This document shows, piece by piece, positions 61,759 through 64,000 of a DNA stretch of 64,000 nucleotides (the first letter of the stretch is position 1; the number at the start of each line of letters is the position of its first letter). The DNA is from an uncultured Actinomycetes bacterium (GTDB taxonomy: Bacteria; Actinomycetota; Actinomycetes; Mycobacteriales; Nakamurellaceae), in contig CALANS010000050.1 of NCBI GenBank assembly GCA_937926105.1, forward strand, positions 1-64,000. Reading direction: 5' to 3'. The notes under the pieces are model-generated. The model saw nothing but the letters and a program-made list of their open reading frames with translations. It had not been told where the DNA came from and did not search any database. The position numbers and the translations under genes are program-made.

Positions 61759-63928
61759 GGGTCCTCCACAGCAGGTAGATGAAGTATGGCGCGCCGATCA
61801 CCGCGGCGATCAGCCCGGCCGGCAGTTGATCGGGGTGGATCACGGTGCGGCCCACGGTGTCTCCGACGCTGACCAGCACACCGCCGAGCAGCACAGCAAC
61901 CGGGATCACCCGGCCGTGCCTGGCACCGACCAGCGCCCGGGCGCAGTGCGGCGCCACCAGCCCCACGAACGAGATGACGCCGACCGCGCACACGGACGCG
62001 GCGGTCAGGATCGCCGCGCCGGCCAGGTGCAGCAGACGGGTGCGTTCCAGTTCCACCCCCAGCAGTCTGGGCACGTCGTCGTCCAACGCCAGCAGGTCCA
62101 GCCGCCGCCGGGCGGCGATCATCATCGGCACCAGCAGGACCAGCGCCGCCGCCACCGGGAGGATCTGACCGAAGGTGCGCCCGTAGGTGGAACCGGACAG
62201 CCAGGTGATCGCCCGGACCTTGTTCCACGGGTCGGTCAACACGATGAGCATGGCGATCAGCGCGGTCCCGCCCGCCGACACGCCGATGCCGACCAGCACC
62301 AGCCGACCGGAGTCCAGCCCGCCCCGGCGGCCTAGCAGATACACCACCGCGAACGCGGCAAACGCGCCCACCGCCGCCGCGCCCGCCATCGTCCAGATAC
62401 CCGCGTTCGGCACCAGCGTGATGGTCAACACCGCGCCTAGTCCGGCACCGGCGCTGATGCCCAGCAATCCCGGCTCGGCCAACGGGTTGCGGCACACGGC
62501 CTGCACGGTGGTCCCAGCGGCGGCCAGCGCGGCCCCGGCCAGGAAGGCCGCCAGCACCCGCGGCACCCGCTCATCCAGGGTCGCGGTCAGGCTCCACCCG
62601 GACAGGCCGCGCAGCCAGTTGGCCACGTCACCGAGCAGCACCAGCCGCCCGCCGAACAGCAGCGCCACCACCAGGGCGGCGACCGCCAGCACCCCCGCCG
62701 CCGTGAGCATGATCGCGAACCGGCGGGGCGAGGCAGTGGCGACCGAACCGGTGCTGCGCGCCGACCGCGTGGCCGCCATGCGCCGGGCCACCACGATCAG
62801 CAGCACGGCGCCGAAGATCGACGTCACCACCGCGGTGGGCACATTGACGCCAGCGGTGGCGCCGAACAGCGCGCGCAACGCCACGTCCGCGCCGAGCACC
62901 ATGCCCGCTCCGGCAATGGCGGCGGCCGGGTAACGCAGCCGGTGCCGGGCCAGTCCCGGTGCCCAGCGCCCCAGCATCGTCACGATGGCCGGGGCAAACA
63001 GGCCGACGAATCCGATCGGCCCAGCCAGCGTCACCGCGCAGGAGGCCAGCAGCACCGCCAGCACCAGCACAACCACCCGCACCCGGCCGACGTGCACGCC
63101 CAGCAGGCTTGCCGTGTCGTCGCCGAGCGCCAGCAGGTCCATTCGCCGGGAGAGCATCAGGAGTCCGGCGATACCGATCGCCATCACCGGCAGCACCTGC
63201 ACCGCGGTATCCAGATTGACCTGCAGCAGGCTACCGCTCCCCCAGGCGAACAGCCCGCCGGTTTCCTCCCGGAACAGGATTTTCAGCGACCCGGTCACGG
63301 CGCCCAACGCCAGCGCCAGCGCTGTTCCAGCCAATACCAGCCGCGCGGAGCTGCCACTGCCGCCCAGCAGCACCACCATCGCCGCGGCCACCAGGCCGCC
63401 GGCGAACGCGATCAGTGCACCCAGCGCGCCGGGCAGCGAGATACCCAGCACCGCCGACACCGCCACGGCAAGTTCTGCCCCAGCGTTGACGGCCAGAGTG
63501 TCAGGGGAGGCCAGCGGGTTGCGCGCCAGCGACTGCATGGCCACCCCGGCGATGCCGAGCACCAGACCGACCAGCAGCCCGGTCACCAAGCGGGGAATGC
63601 GCGAGCCGGACAGGATGGCACCGACCACCTCGCGGCTGTCCGGGTCCGACCTGCCGGTGACGTAGCCGACCAACTGGCCCAGGCTCAGCGCGGAGGTGCC
63701 CTGGGTCAGGTGAATGACGGCGAGCACCAGCACGACGAGCAGGCCCAGCCCAAACAGCAAGCCCGCCCGGGGACCCGCGCCGGTGGCGAGTGCCGGTGAC
63801 GGGGTACCCATCAGGGGCACCCGCCCGTCCTGCCCCGCCCCGGTGTGCTCGCCATGTTGGACGGCCCGGCCAATGCCCGTCATCACCGCAGCCCAGCTGC
63901 GGGGTCGGCGGGCCGGTTCAGGCGCCAC
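61751..63928 (-). CDS. Double-length FecCD iron-siderophore permease (FhuB-like)
   Basis: This 725-aa protein fuses two FecCD permease units, each with about ten helices. Unit one spans about residues 55-375 and unit two about 390-725, and both have the RIPRLV/RVPRVL-type motif, NPLASPDTLAVNAGAELAVAVS/NPLAEPGLLGISAGAGLGAVL, and GPIGFVGLFAPAI/GVISFVGLVAPHCARAL. A single gene can thus supply the dimeric pore. The GTG at 63928 gives a polar head of about 50 residues; an internal ATG at residue 40 is an alternative. The ATPase gene is not in view. Confidence 0.9.
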   Translation of the reverse strand: MAPEPARRPRSWAAVMTGIGRAVQHGEHTGAGQDGRVPLMGTPSPALATGAGPRAGLLFGLGLLVVLVLAVIHLTQGTSALSLGQLVGYVTGRSDPDSREVVGAILSGSRIPRLVTGLLVGLVLGIAGVAMQSLARNPLASPDTLAVNAGAELAVAVSAVLGISLPGALGALIAFAGGLVAAAMVVLLGGSGSSARLVLAGTALALALGAVTGSLKILFREETGGLFAWGSGSLLQVNLDTAVQVLPVMAIGIAGLLMLSRRMDLLALGDDTASLLGVHVGRVRVVVLVLAVLLASCAVTLAGPIGFVGLFAPAIVTMLGRWAPGLARHRLRYPAAAIAGAGMVLGADVALRALFGATAGVNVPTAVVTSIFGAVLLIVVARRMAATRSARSTGSVATASPRRFAIMLTAAGVLAVAALVVALLFGGRLVLLGDVANWLRGLSGWSLTATLDERVPRVLAAFLAGAALAAAGTTVQAVCRNPLAEPGLLGISAGAGLGAVLTITLVPNAGIWTMAGAAAVGAFAAFAVVYLLGRRGGLDSGRLVLVGIGVSAGGTALIAMLIVLTDPWNKVRAITWLSGSTYGRTFGQILPVAAALVLLVPMMIAARRRLDLLALDDDVPRLLGVELERTRLLHLAGAAILTAASVCAVGVISFVGLVAPHCARALVGARHGRVIPVAVLLGGVLVSVGDTVGRTVIHPDQLPAGLIAAVIGAPYFIYLLWRTRD

Positions 63929-63938
63929 ATGATCACCG

Positions 63939-64000
63939 TCAGCCGGCGTAGGCCGCGACGATCTGGTGCACCACGAACTCCACCGACGCCGGCCCGCCGA
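63939..64000 (-). CDS. C-terminal end of an iron-siderophore substrate-binding protein (partial)
   Basis: The frame entering from the window edge reads GGPASVEFVVHQIVAAYAG and stops at 63939-63941, 11 bases before the permease start. The ending and the place upstream of a FecCD gene fit a periplasmic-binding lipoprotein of the siderophore uptake system. Too little is visible for a firm call. Confidence 0.5.
   Translation of the reverse strand, partial: GGPASVEFVVHQIVAAYAG

Noticed and set aside
1..64000. CRISPR array, insertion sequence or prophage
   Set aside because: I found no regularly spaced repeats, no transposase or integrase frame and no phage structural genes in the window.

Overview
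The window is high-GC DNA with dense, mostly leftward operons, GTG starts and many ATGA/GTGA stop-start overlaps, which indicates an actinobacterium. The first third keeps the gene order argS-lysA-hom-thrC-thrB-rho-rpmE-prfA-prmC-sua5-wecA-atpI/Z-atpBEFHA, which is the order known from Mycobacterium and its relatives. The remainder looks like a low-oxygen/stress island of the mycobacterial DosR type. I cannot name the genus; a mycobacterium-like or frankia-like lineage is an inference.

Layout. Positions 1-5868 (minus strand): ATP synthase genes atpA (cut by the window edge), H, F, E, B, two small ATP-synthase-associated membrane proteins and a WecA-type sugar-phosphate transferase. 6070-7328 (plus): two unrecognised membrane proteins inserted into the otherwise conserved order. 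7292-10825 (minus): sua5, a CREST-like membrane protein, prmC, prfA and rpmE. 11007-11963: an EamA-type permease. 12042-14452: rho with a large hydrophilic insert and a long leader. 14633-21277: a translationally coupled argS-lysA-small membrane protein-hom-thrC-thrB operon. 21409-24574: DUF3105, DUF305, an alanyl-tRNA editing protein and a methyltransferase. A tRNA-Arg(CCG) sits at 24719-24790. It is followed by about 2 kb of eroded DNA with a hemerythrin-like pseudogene, a PLDc_N-type small protein and a protein holding only sigma-70 region 2.

26789-58318 is the stress/energy island. It holds a GNAT plus ADP-forming acyl-CoA synthetase fusion, an MgtA-type Mg2+ ATPase, phosphoketolase plus acetate kinase, a heavy-metal P-type ATPase, three universal stress proteins, two zinc alcohol dehydrogenases, two polysaccharide deacetylases, a flavodoxin, a PPOX-fold flavoprotein, a HAD-phosphatase/P-loop ATPase fusion and two Acg-like nitroreductases. 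It ends with a DoxX / cytochrome b / DoxX-Rieske membrane redox operon. Upstream regions through this island carry copies of an inverted repeat, GGGAC-N4-GTCCC. Two copies are perfect (32879-32892 and 56274-56287) and several are near-matches. The repeat resembles the core of the mycobacterial DosR box, yet no DosR/DosS gene is in the window. My reading is one regulon that supplies substrate-level ATP (xfp, ackA, ADP-forming synthetase), NAD(P)H disposal (alcohol dehydrogenases, nitroreductases, flavodoxin), stress signalling and envelope remodelling.

58399-60440 encodes an OmpR-type two-component system divergent from the Rieske operon. 60757-64000 (minus) is an iron-siderophore uptake cluster: siderophore-interacting reductase, double-length FecCD permease and the end of a binding protein.

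Long perfect hairpins (18, 26, 15, 21 and 11 bp stems) sit just after several genes and probably serve as terminators. One of them encloses the thrB start codon.
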